Source of the DNA: JAJXWB01 sp046349085
Lineage (GTDB): Bacteria > Pseudomonadota > Alphaproteobacteria > Rhizobiales > Beijerinckiaceae
Assembly: GCA_046349085.1 (NCBI GenBank)
Contig: JAXMDA010000003.1
Location: 62,001 to 126,000, forward strand
DNA: 64,000 nucleotides
Reading direction: 5' to 3'
In this document: piece by piece, positions 17,935-25,826 of the stretch
How the letters are laid out: each line of letters begins with the position of its first letter
Position numbering within the stretch: the stretch's first letter is position 1
Position numbers and translations under genes: made by a program
The notes under the pieces: model-generated
Database searches by the model: none
The model's input: the letters and a program-made list of their open reading frames with translations, nothing else
What the model was told of the DNA's origin: nothing

Positions 17935-17975
17935 TTGACGACACGTTCGGACAGATATATGCATTTCCATATATC
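17935..17975 (+). promoter_or_regulatory. iorA promoter overlapped by a second perfect palindrome
   Basis: TTGACG (17935-17940) is followed by TATATG 15 bases on or TATGCA 17 bases on. The palindrome GATATATG-CATTTC-CATATATC (17954-17975) covers the -10 region and ends at the ribosome site CGGAGG of iorA. Its sequence differs from the palindrome 60 bases to the left, so a different regulator, perhaps the MarR protein encoded after iorB, may bind it. Confidence 0.7.
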
Positions 17976-17986
17976 GGAGGCAGGCC

Positions 17987-20134
17987 ATGGCCGAACGTTC
18001 TTTCGCGCGCGAGGTTGAAGACCTGAGGCTCGGCGATGGCGACGTCTTCCGCGGCGAAGGCATTCTCGCCATCACCAAGGCGCTGCTGCAATCCGGCGTC
18101 TCCTATGTCGGCGGCTATCCGGGCTCGCCGATCTCCCATCTCATCGACGTGCTCGGCGACGCGAAGGACGTGCTCGACGAACTGGGCGTCGTCTTCCAGA
18201 GCTCCGCCAACGAGGCGGCTGCCGCCGCCATGCTGTCGGCCTCCGTCATGTACCCGCTGCGCGGCGCCGTCGCCTGGAAGTCGACTGTCGGCACGAATGT
18301 CGCCTCCGACGCGCTCGCCAATCTCGCGTCCGGCGGCGTCACCGGCGGCGCGATGATCATCGTCGGCGAGGATTACGGCGAAGGCTCCTCCATCATGCAG
18401 GAGCGTACGCACGCCTTCGCGATGAAATCGCAGATCTGGCTACTCGATCCGCGTCCCGATCACGAATGCATCGTCAACATGATCGAGAAGGGCTTCGAGC
18501 TATCGGAAGCCTCCAACACGCCGGTCATGCTGGAAGTGCGCGTGCGCGCCTGCCACATGCACGGCGCGTTCAGGACGAAGAACAACGTGCGCCCGTCCTA
18601 CACGATCAGGGACGCGCTCGAAAATCCGATCCGCGATCTCGGCCGCATCGTCCTGCCGCCCGCCGCCTACGAGCACGAGCGCGAAAAAATCGCCAGGCGC
18701 TTTCCCGCCGCCATCGACTTCGTCAAGCGTCATCGCCTCAACGAGACGATGGGGCCGCAGGAGAGCAAGGTCGGGATCATCCTGCAGGGCGGCATGTACA
18801 ACAACGTCATCCGCGCCCTGCAATATCTCGGGCTGAGCGACGCCTACGGCCGCACGCAGGTTGCGCTTTACGTGATGAACGTGACCTATCCCGTGATCGA
18901 GGACGAGGTCGAGGCCTTCTGCCGCGGCAAGGAGCAGGTCGTCGTCGTCGAGGAGGGCCAGCCCGAATATATCGAGCAGGCCGTCAACACGGCGCTGCGC
19001 CGCCGCAACGTTGCGGCGCGCGTGCGCGGCAAGGACATCCTGCCGATGACCGGCGACTACACGTCGCAGGTCCTGCTCAACGGCCTGCGCACGTTCATCG
19101 AGGAAAGCGATCCGCGCCTGCTCGGCAATCGCCCGCCGGCGCCCGATCCCACGCCCGTCTTCGCGCTGGAAGAAGTGAAGAAGCTGAAGCAGGTCGTGCC
19201 GGAGCGTCCGCCGGGCCTGTGCACCGGCTGCCCCGAACGGCCGGTGTTCGCCGCGATGAAACTGGTCGAGCAGGAGCTGGGGCTCCACCACGTCTCCGCC
19301 GACATCGGCTGCCATCTGTTCTCGATCCTGCCGCCCTTCAATATCGGCGCGACCACCATGGGCTTCGGCCTCGGGCCCGCGTCGGCCTCGGCCTTCAACG
19401 TCAAGGCGGGCAAGCGCTCCATCGCCGTGATGGGCGACGGCGGCTTCTGGCACAACGGCCTGACCAGCGGCATCGGCAACGCCGTCTTCAACAAGCACGA
19501 CGGCGTCTTTCTCATCATCGACAATTTCTACACCTCCGCCACGGGCGGACAGGACATTCCCTCCTCGCGCGCGAAAAATCCGCGGCGCACGACCAACAAT
19601 TCGATCATCAAGGCAGTGAAGGGCATCGGCGCGAAATGGGTGCGCCAGCTCGACCGCACCTACGACGTCGGCCGCCTGCGCGACACGCTGAAGGAGGCGC
19701 TGACGACGACGGAGGAAGGGCCGAAGATCATTGTCGCCTCGTCCGAGTGCATGTTGAACAAGCAGCGCCGCGTGCGCCCGCAGATCGACGGCGCGATACG
19801 CAGCGGGGCGCGCGTCGTGAAGGAGCGCTTCGGCGTCGACGAAGATGTCTGCACCGGCGATCACGCCTGCATGAGGCTGTCGGGCTGCCCGTCGCTGTCC
19901 GTGAAGAACCTCGACGACCCCCTGCGCGACGATCCCGTGGCCGCTATCGACAATTCCTGCGTCGGTTGCGGCAATTGCGGCGAAGTCGCCGACGCGGCGG
20001 TCCTTTGCCCGTCCTTCTTCCGCGCCGACGTCGTGCACAATCCCAACGCCTTCGACACATGGCGCCAGCGCATGACGATGAAGTTCATCGGCTGGCTGCA
20101 GGCGCGCCGCGAACGCGCGGGAGCCGCCGCATGA
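17987..20134 (+). CDS. iorA: Indolepyruvate ferredoxin oxidoreductase-like protein, alpha subunit (IorA)
   Basis: The 715-residue subunit has, in order, the pyrimidine-binding TPP domain (GVSYVGGYPGSPISHLIDVL, residues about 30-200), a transketolase-C-like domain, the TPP diphosphate-binding domain (VMGDGGFWHNGLTSGIGNAVF with IIDNFYTSATGGQD) and a C-terminal ferredoxin region (SCVGCGNCGEVADAAVLCP and CTGDHACMRLSGCP). Such enzymes oxidatively decarboxylate aryl-pyruvates to aryl-acetyl-CoA with ferredoxin as acceptor, in the cytoplasm. The ATG at 17987 follows GGAGG. The stop overlaps iorB by four bases. Confidence 0.93.
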   Translation: MAERSFAREVEDLRLGDGDVFRGEGILAITKALLQSGVSYVGGYPGSPISHLIDVLGDAKDVLDELGVVFQSSANEAAAAAMLSASVMYPLRGAVAWKSTVGTNVASDALANLASGGVTGGAMIIVGEDYGEGSSIMQERTHAFAMKSQIWLLDPRPDHECIVNMIEKGFELSEASNTPVMLEVRVRACHMHGAFRTKNNVRPSYTIRDALENPIRDLGRIVLPPAAYEHEREKIARRFPAAIDFVKRHRLNETMGPQESKVGIILQGGMYNNVIRALQYLGLSDAYGRTQVALYVMNVTYPVIEDEVEAFCRGKEQVVVVEEGQPEYIEQAVNTALRRRNVAARVRGKDILPMTGDYTSQVLLNGLRTFIEESDPRLLGNRPPAPDPTPVFALEEVKKLKQVVPERPPGLCTGCPERPVFAAMKLVEQELGLHHVSADIGCHLFSILPPFNIGATTMGFGLGPASASAFNVKAGKRSIAVMGDGGFWHNGLTSGIGNAVFNKHDGVFLIIDNFYTSATGGQDIPSSRAKNPRRTTNNSIIKAVKGIGAKWVRQLDRTYDVGRLRDTLKEALTTTEEGPKIIVASSECMLNKQRRVRPQIDGAIRSGARVVKERFGVDEDVCTGDHACMRLSGCPSLSVKNLDDPLRDDPVAAIDNSCVGCGNCGEVADAAVLCPSFFRADVVHNPNAFDTWRQRMTMKFIGWLQARRERAGAAA

Positions 20135-21675
20135 AAGACGAGACTGTGCGCCTGCCGCTGGCGCCGGCCGGCCCCGCCACCGAACGACCGATCTCCTTCG
20201 CCATTCTCGCCATGGGCGGCCAGGGCGGCGGCGTGCTCGCCGACTGGATCGTGCGGCTCGCCGAAGGCCAGGGGTGGGTCGCGCAATCCACTTCCGTGCC
20301 GGGCGTCGCACAACGCACGGGCGCGACCCTCTACTACATCGAATGTATGCCGCCGCAGGACGGCCTGAATCCGGTCCTCTCGCTCATGCCGACGCCGGGC
20401 GACGTCGACGTCGTCATGGCCGCCGAATTCATGGAGGCCGGTCGTTCCATCCTGCGCGGCCTCGTCACGCCCGAAAAGACGACGCTGATCGCTTCCGATC
20501 ATCGCGCCTTCGCCGTCGTCGAGAAGATCGCGCCGGGCGAGGCCATCGCCGATTCCGGCGCCGTGTCTCGGGCAATCGGCGTCGTCGCCAGGCGCGAGAT
20601 CGTCTTCGACATGAATGCGCTGGCGCTTCGCCACGGCAGCATGATTTCCGCCGCCATGTTCGGCGCGCTCGCCGCGTCCGGCGCGCTGCCCTACCCCGTC
20701 GAGACGTTTCGCGCTCTGTTGCGCGAAGAAGGCAAGGGTCGCAACGCGAGTCTCGCCGCCTTCGACGCCGCGTTCGAGCGCGCCACGCAGCCCACGCCGC
20801 CGCGCGAGGATAAGCAGGACGAGACGGCGCCGGCCTTGCCCATGCTCGCCGCGCGGCTCGCCGATCGCATCGACCGCGACATCCCGGCGCCGGCGCGCGA
20901 CATGGCGCGGCGCGGCGTCGCCAAGGTCGTCGATTTTCAGGACGCGGTCTACGGCGAGGAATATCTGGACCTGCTCGTGCGCCTGCGCGAAGCGGACGAG
21001 GCTGCCGGCGGCGGCGCGCGCGACTTTGTTTTCACCATGACCGCGGCGAAATATCTCGCCAACGCCATGGCCTATGACGACGTGATCCGCGTCGCCGACC
21101 TCAAGACGCGCGCCACGCGCCGCACGCGCGTGGAACGCGAGATCGGGCTCAAGGACGGCCAGGTTCTCCAGACGACCGAATATTTCCATCCGCGCGCGGA
21201 GGAATTGATCGGCATGGCGCCGAAGGCCTGGGCCGACTGGGTCAACGCGCGCCCCGCCCTGCGCGACTGGATCGACGCCCGCGTGAACAGGGGACGACGG
21301 ATCAGGACCTATTCCGTTTTCGGATTTGCGGCGCTCTACGCCATCGCCGGCCTGAAGCCGCGCCGCCGCGCCTCGCATCGCCATGCCATCGAGGTCGCCC
21401 ATCGCGACGCCTGGATCGCGCGCGCGGTCGAGACGGTCGCGCGCAATTACGATCTCGGAGTCGAGGTGCTGAACTGCCGCCGCCTCATCAAGGGCTATTC
21501 CGACACGCATGCGCGCGGCCTGTCGAAATACGATCGCGTGCTGGCCGCGATCCGCAAGCTGGAGGCGCGCGACGACGCCGCCGCCTGGGCGCGCCGCCTG
21601 CGGGAAGCCGCGATCCGCGACGCCTCCGGCGCGCAGCTCGACGGCGCGATCAAGACCATCGAGTCTTTCGCATGA
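20131..21675 (+). CDS. iorB: Indolepyruvate oxidoreductase beta subunit with C-terminal DUF6537-type extension (IorB)
   Basis: The 514-residue protein begins with the gamma-type domain of 2-oxoacid ferredoxin oxidoreductases (AILAMGGQGGGVLADWIVRLAE, QSTSVPGVAQRTGATLYYIE; residues 25-215). It then has a long helical C-terminal half (about 250-514) of the kind fused to IorB in many proteobacteria and absent from the 200-residue archaeal IorB. Together with IorA it forms the active enzyme. ATGA overlaps join it to iorA and to the following marR, so all three are one operon. Confidence 0.9.
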   Translation: MKDETVRLPLAPAGPATERPISFAILAMGGQGGGVLADWIVRLAEGQGWVAQSTSVPGVAQRTGATLYYIECMPPQDGLNPVLSLMPTPGDVDVVMAAEFMEAGRSILRGLVTPEKTTLIASDHRAFAVVEKIAPGEAIADSGAVSRAIGVVARREIVFDMNALALRHGSMISAAMFGALAASGALPYPVETFRALLREEGKGRNASLAAFDAAFERATQPTPPREDKQDETAPALPMLAARLADRIDRDIPAPARDMARRGVAKVVDFQDAVYGEEYLDLLVRLREADEAAGGGARDFVFTMTAAKYLANAMAYDDVIRVADLKTRATRRTRVEREIGLKDGQVLQTTEYFHPRAEELIGMAPKAWADWVNARPALRDWIDARVNRGRRIRTYSVFGFAALYAIAGLKPRRRASHRHAIEVAHRDAWIARAVETVARNYDLGVEVLNCRRLIKGYSDTHARGLSKYDRVLAAIRKLEARDDAAAWARRLREAAIRDASGAQLDGAIKTIESFA

Positions 21676-22178
21676 CCGCGACGATCGCGGCGCGCAGGAC
21701 ACGACGGACGACGCCCTCGCCCGGGCGACCGCCGCCGGCGACGCCGGAAGAATTGCGCGCCTATCTTCCCTACCTGGTGAACCGGCTCTCCTATCGCATC
21801 AGCGCCGACCAGAACAGGTTCCTGACGACGATGGGGCTGAGCAACGCCGCCCTGCGCACGCTGTCCGTGCTGCACATCTACGAAACACTGACCGTCAACG
21901 AGATTTCCGTGCTCGCCGTCGTCGAGCAGTCCAGCGCCAGCCGCACGGTCGACCAGATGCTGGCGACAGGGCTGGTCACGCGCCGCAACGGCGCGCAGGA
22001 CCAGCGCCGCCGCGAGGTGGCGTTGACCAGGGAGGGCCTGGCCCTGCTCAGGAAAGTCTGGCCCAAGGTGGCGCAGCGCGCCGACCGCCTCACCGAAGGC
22101 ATTGCGCGCGAAGACATCGATCTCTGCGCGCGCGTCCTTTCGCGCATGATCGACAATGTGGCTGCGCAGGACTCGTGA
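21672..22178 (+). CDS. MarR-family regulator at the end of the ior operon
   Basis: The 168-residue protein has an N-terminal basic and Pro-rich stretch (1-25) and then a MarR winged helix: LRTLSVLHIYETLTVNEISV, LAVVEQSSASRTVDQMLATG and a wing with DQRRREVALTREG. It overlaps iorB by four bases. It is quite different from the two other MarR proteins in this region. Since it is made with IorAB, it is the natural candidate for the palindrome in the iorA promoter. Confidence 0.9.
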   Translation: MTATIAARRTRRTTPSPGRPPPATPEELRAYLPYLVNRLSYRISADQNRFLTTMGLSNAALRTLSVLHIYETLTVNEISVLAVVEQSSASRTVDQMLATGLVTRRNGAQDQRRREVALTREGLALLRKVWPKVAQRADRLTEGIAREDIDLCARVLSRMIDNVAAQDS

Positions 22179-22184
22179 GGCGCG

Positions 22185-22688
22185 CTACGACGCGGCGCCG
22201 ACGCCGCTGTCGCGCAAGGCGCCTTTCAGCCGGTCGAGCAGGCCGCTCAGGGCGCGGCGTTCCTCGACTTCGAGACCGCCCATCAGGGAATTGACCCATT
22301 GGCCATGCTTCTTGGCCATGCGGCGGAATTTCTTGCGGCCCTCGGCCGTCAGGCATACGATCTGCACGCGCCGGTCGAGGCTCGATGTCGCGCGCGTGAT
22401 GTAGCCCTCTTCGAGCAGCCGGTTCATGATCGGCGTGACATTGCCGGGCGACACCATCAAACGTTTCGACAATTCCGTGAGCACGAGGCCGCCGGGCTCG
22501 CGGTCGAGCTGCGCCAGCATGTCGAAGCGCGGCAGCGTGAAATCGAACTGCTCGCGCAACTGGCGACGCAGCTCGCCGCTGATCAGCGTCGTGCAGGTCA
22601 GGAGCTTCAGCCAGGTGCGCAGGTCGAGCTGTATGTCCGAACTGACTTCGTCCTGGCGCTCTTCGGAAAGGTCGGTTCTGTCGTCCAT
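22185..22688 (-). CDS. MarR-family regulator, convergent with the ior operon
   Basis: This 167-residue MarR protein has LDLRTWLKLLTCTTLISGELRR, FDMLAQLDREPGGLVLTELSKRL, MVSPGNVTPIMNRLLEEGYITRA and the wing SLDRRVQIVCLTAEG. It is clearly a paralogue of the protein at 15822-16400 (same arrangement of helices 1 and 5, same PRFD/SRFD segment). Its stop is only six bases from that of the preceding marR on the other strand. It is transcribed away from the dehydrogenase gene at 22938 and may control that gene, its own, or the oxygenase operon at 30.5 kb. Confidence 0.9.
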   Translation of the reverse strand: MDDRTDLSEERQDEVSSDIQLDLRTWLKLLTCTTLISGELRRQLREQFDFTLPRFDMLAQLDREPGGLVLTELSKRLMVSPGNVTPIMNRLLEEGYITRATSSLDRRVQIVCLTAEGRKKFRRMAKKHGQWVNSLMGGLEVEERRALSGLLDRLKGALRDSGVGAAS

Positions 22689-22728
22689 GCTCGGGCTCGC
22701 AGCGCCGCCTCCGCCGGGCGCGTTCTTC

Positions 22729-22784
22729 CGCCATAGATGGCGCTAGGTCCGGCGAGGCGTCAAGTCGATTTATCGCAGACCTAG
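22729..22784. promoter_or_regulatory. Paired inverted repeats in the divergent gap between marR and the dehydrogenase gene
   Basis: CGCCAT-2-ATGGCG (22729-22742) is followed by CTAGGTC (22743-22749), whose exact complement GACCTAG stands 28 bases on (22778-22784). The first lies directly ahead of the marR start at 22688. These could be regulator sites or a transcript hairpin; the rest of the gap, up to the ATG at 22938, shows no other clear motif. Confidence 0.3.
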
Positions 22785-22937
22785 AATGTCCATATCTCTT
22801 GTTCCGCCCGTCTTTGTGGCTGCTCGCGTCTACGGCCAGACAAATGCGGGCGCTCGCGCCCACGTCTCGTGTTGACACGATGTTTCAGGTCAAAAATAAT
22901 CGCTTCGCCAAGACCCTGCGGCCAGCGGAGAGCGACG

Positions 22938-24023
22938 ATGAAGATTGCGGTACTCGGCGGCGGCAACGGATCCTTCGCGGCGGCTGCCGATTTCGCGCTC
23001 GCGGGCCACGAAGTCGCGCTCGTCAGGCGCGACCGGTCGGATGTCGATGCGCATCTGGCTGCCGGCGCGACGATCACGCTCATAGACGGCAAGGGGCGCC
23101 GCGTCGTCCCCATTTCGCATGTCACGGGCGATCTCGCCGCCGCTGTGCGCGGCGCCGAACTCATCCTTTGCCCGACGCCCGCCTTCGCGCAGGAGGATCT
23201 TGCGCGCCGCGTCGCGCCGCTGCTCGAGCCCGGCCAGGTTGTCTATCTGCCGCCAGGCACTTTTGGTTCCTATATTTTCGCGAAAGCCGCGCATGACGTG
23301 GGACGCGCGAAGGATGTCAGCTTCGCGGAGACCGGCACGCTGCCGTGGCTGGCCCGCAAGCAGGGGCCGTACGAGGTCCGCATTTCCGGGCGCGGCGTGC
23401 GCCTGCCGACCGGCGTGTTTCCGCTGACGCACAAGATGCACGCGCTCGACGTCATCGGCCGCGCCTTTCCCAAGGCGATCGAGGATTGCGGCGACATTCT
23501 CTCCGGCGCGCTGATGAACGCCGGCCCGGTCATCCACCCGCCGCTGATCGTGATGAACGCCGGCCCGCTCGAACATTTCGACCGCTGGGACATTCACAAG
23601 GAGGGCACGCAACCCGCGATCCGTCGCGTGACCGATCTGCTCGACGCCGAACGCATGACGCTGCGCGAAGCCTTCGGCTACGGGCCGCCACATTTTCCGC
23701 TTGCCGATCATTACGCCAAACGCGCCTGGATGTACGAGGCCGAGGCGCACGACACGCTGACCGATTCCGGCGACTGGCGCGAGCGTATCGTCCTGACGAA
23801 ACACCGCTACATGCTGGAGGACACGCGCATCGGCCTGTCGTTCCTCATCTCCATGGCCGAGCTCGCCGGCGTGCCGACGCCGCTCGCGCGATCCTTCATG
23901 TCCATCGGCTCGGCGATAACGGGCGAGGATTTCATGCGGACCGGCCGCACGCGCCAGACCCTCGGCATCGACGCGCTCGGCAAGGACGAACTGCTTTCCT
24001 TCCTTGCGAAAGGCTTCGCCTGA
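22938..24023 (+). CDS. Opine/octopine dehydrogenase-like NAD(P)-binding protein
   Basis: The 361-residue protein starts with a Rossmann motif (MKIAVLGGGNGSFAAAADFALAGHEV) and continues with ILCPTPAFAQEDL, VVYLPPGTFGSYIF and a C-terminal helical half with GALMNAGPVIHPPLIVMNAG, the substrate-domain pattern of octopine and nopaline dehydrogenases (Octopine_DH). I begin at the ATG at 22938; an upstream ATG at 22869 adds no Rossmann sequence. Opine dehydrogenases reductively join a keto acid to an amino acid, but in bacteria far from Agrobacterium plasmids the substrates are mostly unknown. The stop overlaps the next gene. Confidence 0.8.
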   Translation: MKIAVLGGGNGSFAAAADFALAGHEVALVRRDRSDVDAHLAAGATITLIDGKGRRVVPISHVTGDLAAAVRGAELILCPTPAFAQEDLARRVAPLLEPGQVVYLPPGTFGSYIFAKAAHDVGRAKDVSFAETGTLPWLARKQGPYEVRISGRGVRLPTGVFPLTHKMHALDVIGRAFPKAIEDCGDILSGALMNAGPVIHPPLIVMNAGPLEHFDRWDIHKEGTQPAIRRVTDLLDAERMTLREAFGYGPPHFPLADHYAKRAWMYEAEAHDTLTDSGDWRERIVLTKHRYMLEDTRIGLSFLISMAELAGVPTPLARSFMSIGSAITGEDFMRTGRTRQTLGIDALGKDELLSFLAKGFA

Positions 24024-24994
24024 TGCGCGTCGCAAGCCTCGGCGCCGGCCGCATGGGACGCGGCGTCGCCGTCGTGTTCGCCTATGCCGGCCACGAGGTC
24101 GCGGTCGTCGATTTCAAGGAGCGGCCGCAAGCCGACTTCGACAAGCTCGCGCAGGACGCCCTTTCCGAGATCGAGAATACATTCGGCGCGCTCGCGCGTA
24201 TCGGACTGATGGAGGCCAGCGACGCGCCGAGGCTTATGCGGCGCGTCCGCATGGTTCCGGCAACGGAAGCGGCGGAGGCTTTCGGCGACGCCGACTATAT
24301 TTTCGAGGCGCTGCCGGAAATGCTCGATCTCAAGCGTGCGGCGCTGGCGCACGCCTCGCGGCTCGCGGGCGCAGACACGATCATCGCCTCCACCACGTCG
24401 ACCATTCTCGTCGACGACATGGCCGACGCCGTTGTCGATCCCGGCCGGTTCCTCAACGCGCACTGGCTCAACCCGGCCTTTCTCGTGCCGCTGGTCGAAT
24501 TGTCGCCCGGCGCCAGGACCCGGCCCGAGACGACAGCGGCGATCAAGGCGATGCTGGAGGGCATCGGCAAGGCGCCCGTCGTCTGCGCCGCGACGCCCGG
24601 CTATATCGTGCCGCGCATCCAGGGCATGGCGATGAACGAGGCCGCGCGCATGGTGGAGGAAGGCGTCGCGAGCGCCGAGGACATCGACAAGGCGATCACC
24701 CACGGCTTCGGCTTCCGCTTCGCCATTCTCGGCCTGCTCGAATTCATCGACTGGGGCGGCGGCGATATTCTCTATCACACCAGCCGCTACTTGACGGAGG
24801 CGCTGGGCCATGATCGCTACGCGGCGCCTGACATCATCGAACGCAACATGGCGGAAGGCCGCATCGGCCTGAAGACGCGGCAAGGCTTTCTCAATTACGA
24901 CGGCGTCGACGTCGACGCCTATCGCGAGAAGCGGCTCGCGGCTTTCGCCGAATCGCTGCGCCGCCTCGGGCTGGCGCGCAAGCCGGTGCTTTAG
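24023..24994 (+). CDS. 3-hydroxyacyl-CoA dehydrogenase family protein
   Basis: This 323-residue protein has the NAD domain (MRVASLGAGRMGRGVAVVFAYAGHEVAVVDF), the ADYIFEALPEMLDLK segment, STTSTILVDDMAD, the catalytic His region (NAHWLNPAFLVPLVELSPG) and the C-terminal dimerisation domain (TPGYIVPRIQGMAMNEAARMVEEGVAS). It lacks the crotonase half of fused FadB proteins. The start overlaps the stop of the opine-dehydrogenase-like gene by one base (TGATG), so the two act in one unit, perhaps on the same hydroxy/keto acid. Confidence 0.88.
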   Translation: MRVASLGAGRMGRGVAVVFAYAGHEVAVVDFKERPQADFDKLAQDALSEIENTFGALARIGLMEASDAPRLMRRVRMVPATEAAEAFGDADYIFEALPEMLDLKRAALAHASRLAGADTIIASTTSTILVDDMADAVVDPGRFLNAHWLNPAFLVPLVELSPGARTRPETTAAIKAMLEGIGKAPVVCAATPGYIVPRIQGMAMNEAARMVEEGVASAEDIDKAITHGFGFRFAILGLLEFIDWGGGDILYHTSRYLTEALGHDRYAAPDIIERNMAEGRIGLKTRQGFLNYDGVDVDAYREKRLAAFAESLRRLGLARKPVL

Positions 24995-25044
24995 AGCTGT
25001 TCTTCGCGTCGTTGAATGGTCTTGCCGTCACCGCGTCGAGCGCC

Positions 25045-25069
25045 GGTGAACCCGCAACGCGGTTTCACC
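25045..25069. terminator. Hairpin between convergent genes
   Basis: GGTGAA-C-CCGC-AAC-GCGG-T-TTCACC forms a 10-pair stem with one mismatch and a three-base loop, midway between the dehydrogenase stop (24994) and the livF stop (25113). There is no strong T run on either side, so it is a candidate bidirectional terminator only. Confidence 0.45.
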
Positions 25070-25112
25070 TGTAGCGACGTGGCGATCCAGAGCCCGGTTG
25101 CGGCTGTGGACT

Positions 25113-25826
25113 TCAATGGCCGCCGAGATAGGCGGCGATCAGCTTGGGATCGCCGATGAGATCGGCCGCCTTGCCCTGCTGCGTCACCTGGCCGGTCTCC
25201 AGCACGTAGCCGTAGTCGGCCGTCTCCAGCGCGGCGCGCGCGTTCTGCTCGACCAGGAGAATGGAAATGCCGAGGCTGCGCAGCGAGGCGATGGTGCGGA
25301 AGATTTCGCGCACGATCAGCGGCGCGAGTCCGAGGCTCGGCTCGTCCAGCAGCAGCAGGCGCGGCTTGGCCATCAAGGCGCGGCCGAGCGCCAGCATCTG
25401 CCGCTCGCCGCCGGACAATGTGCCGGCCAGTTGCTTGCGTCGTTCGCGCAGGCGCGGAAAGCGCTCGAAGACTTCGTCGAGATCGCCGCCGATATCTGCC
25501 GATGCGCGACGCGAGTAAGCGCCGAGCGTGAGATTATCCTCGACGTTCATGTCGTGGAACAATTCGCGCCGCTCCGGCACGAGGCACATGCCGCTCTCGA
25601 CGCGCGCCTCGACGTCGACGCCGCCGAGGTCCCGGCCATCGAAGCGCATCGCGCCGCTCGACGGCAACAGGCCCATCGCCGCCTGCATCAGCGTCGTCTT
25701 GCCGGCGCCGTTCGGGCCGATGATGGTGACGATCTGGCCAGGCTCGATCGAGACGGACACATCGCGCACCGCCTGGATGCGACCGTAGGAGACGCTGATA
25801 TTGTCGAGCGCGAGCAGCGCCGTCAT
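25113..25826 (-). CDS. livF: Branched-chain-type ABC transporter ATPase LivF (second system)
   Basis: The 237-residue ATPase has an intact Walker A (GPNGAGKTT), signature LSGGERQML, Walker B LLLLDEPSLGLAP and the LivF-type end (VTQQGKAADLIGDPKLIAAYLGG). It overlaps the fused livM-livG gene by four bases. Unlike the LivF at 3097-3801, the phosphate-binding Lys is present. Confidence 0.94.
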   Translation of the reverse strand: MTALLALDNISVSYGRIQAVRDVSVSIEPGQIVTIIGPNGAGKTTLMQAAMGLLPSSGAMRFDGRDLGGVDVEARVESGMCLVPERRELFHDMNVEDNLTLGAYSRRASADIGGDLDEVFERFPRLRERRKQLAGTLSGGERQMLALGRALMAKPRLLLLDEPSLGLAPLIVREIFRTIASLRSLGISILLVEQNARAALETADYGYVLETGQVTQQGKAADLIGDPKLIAAYLGGH

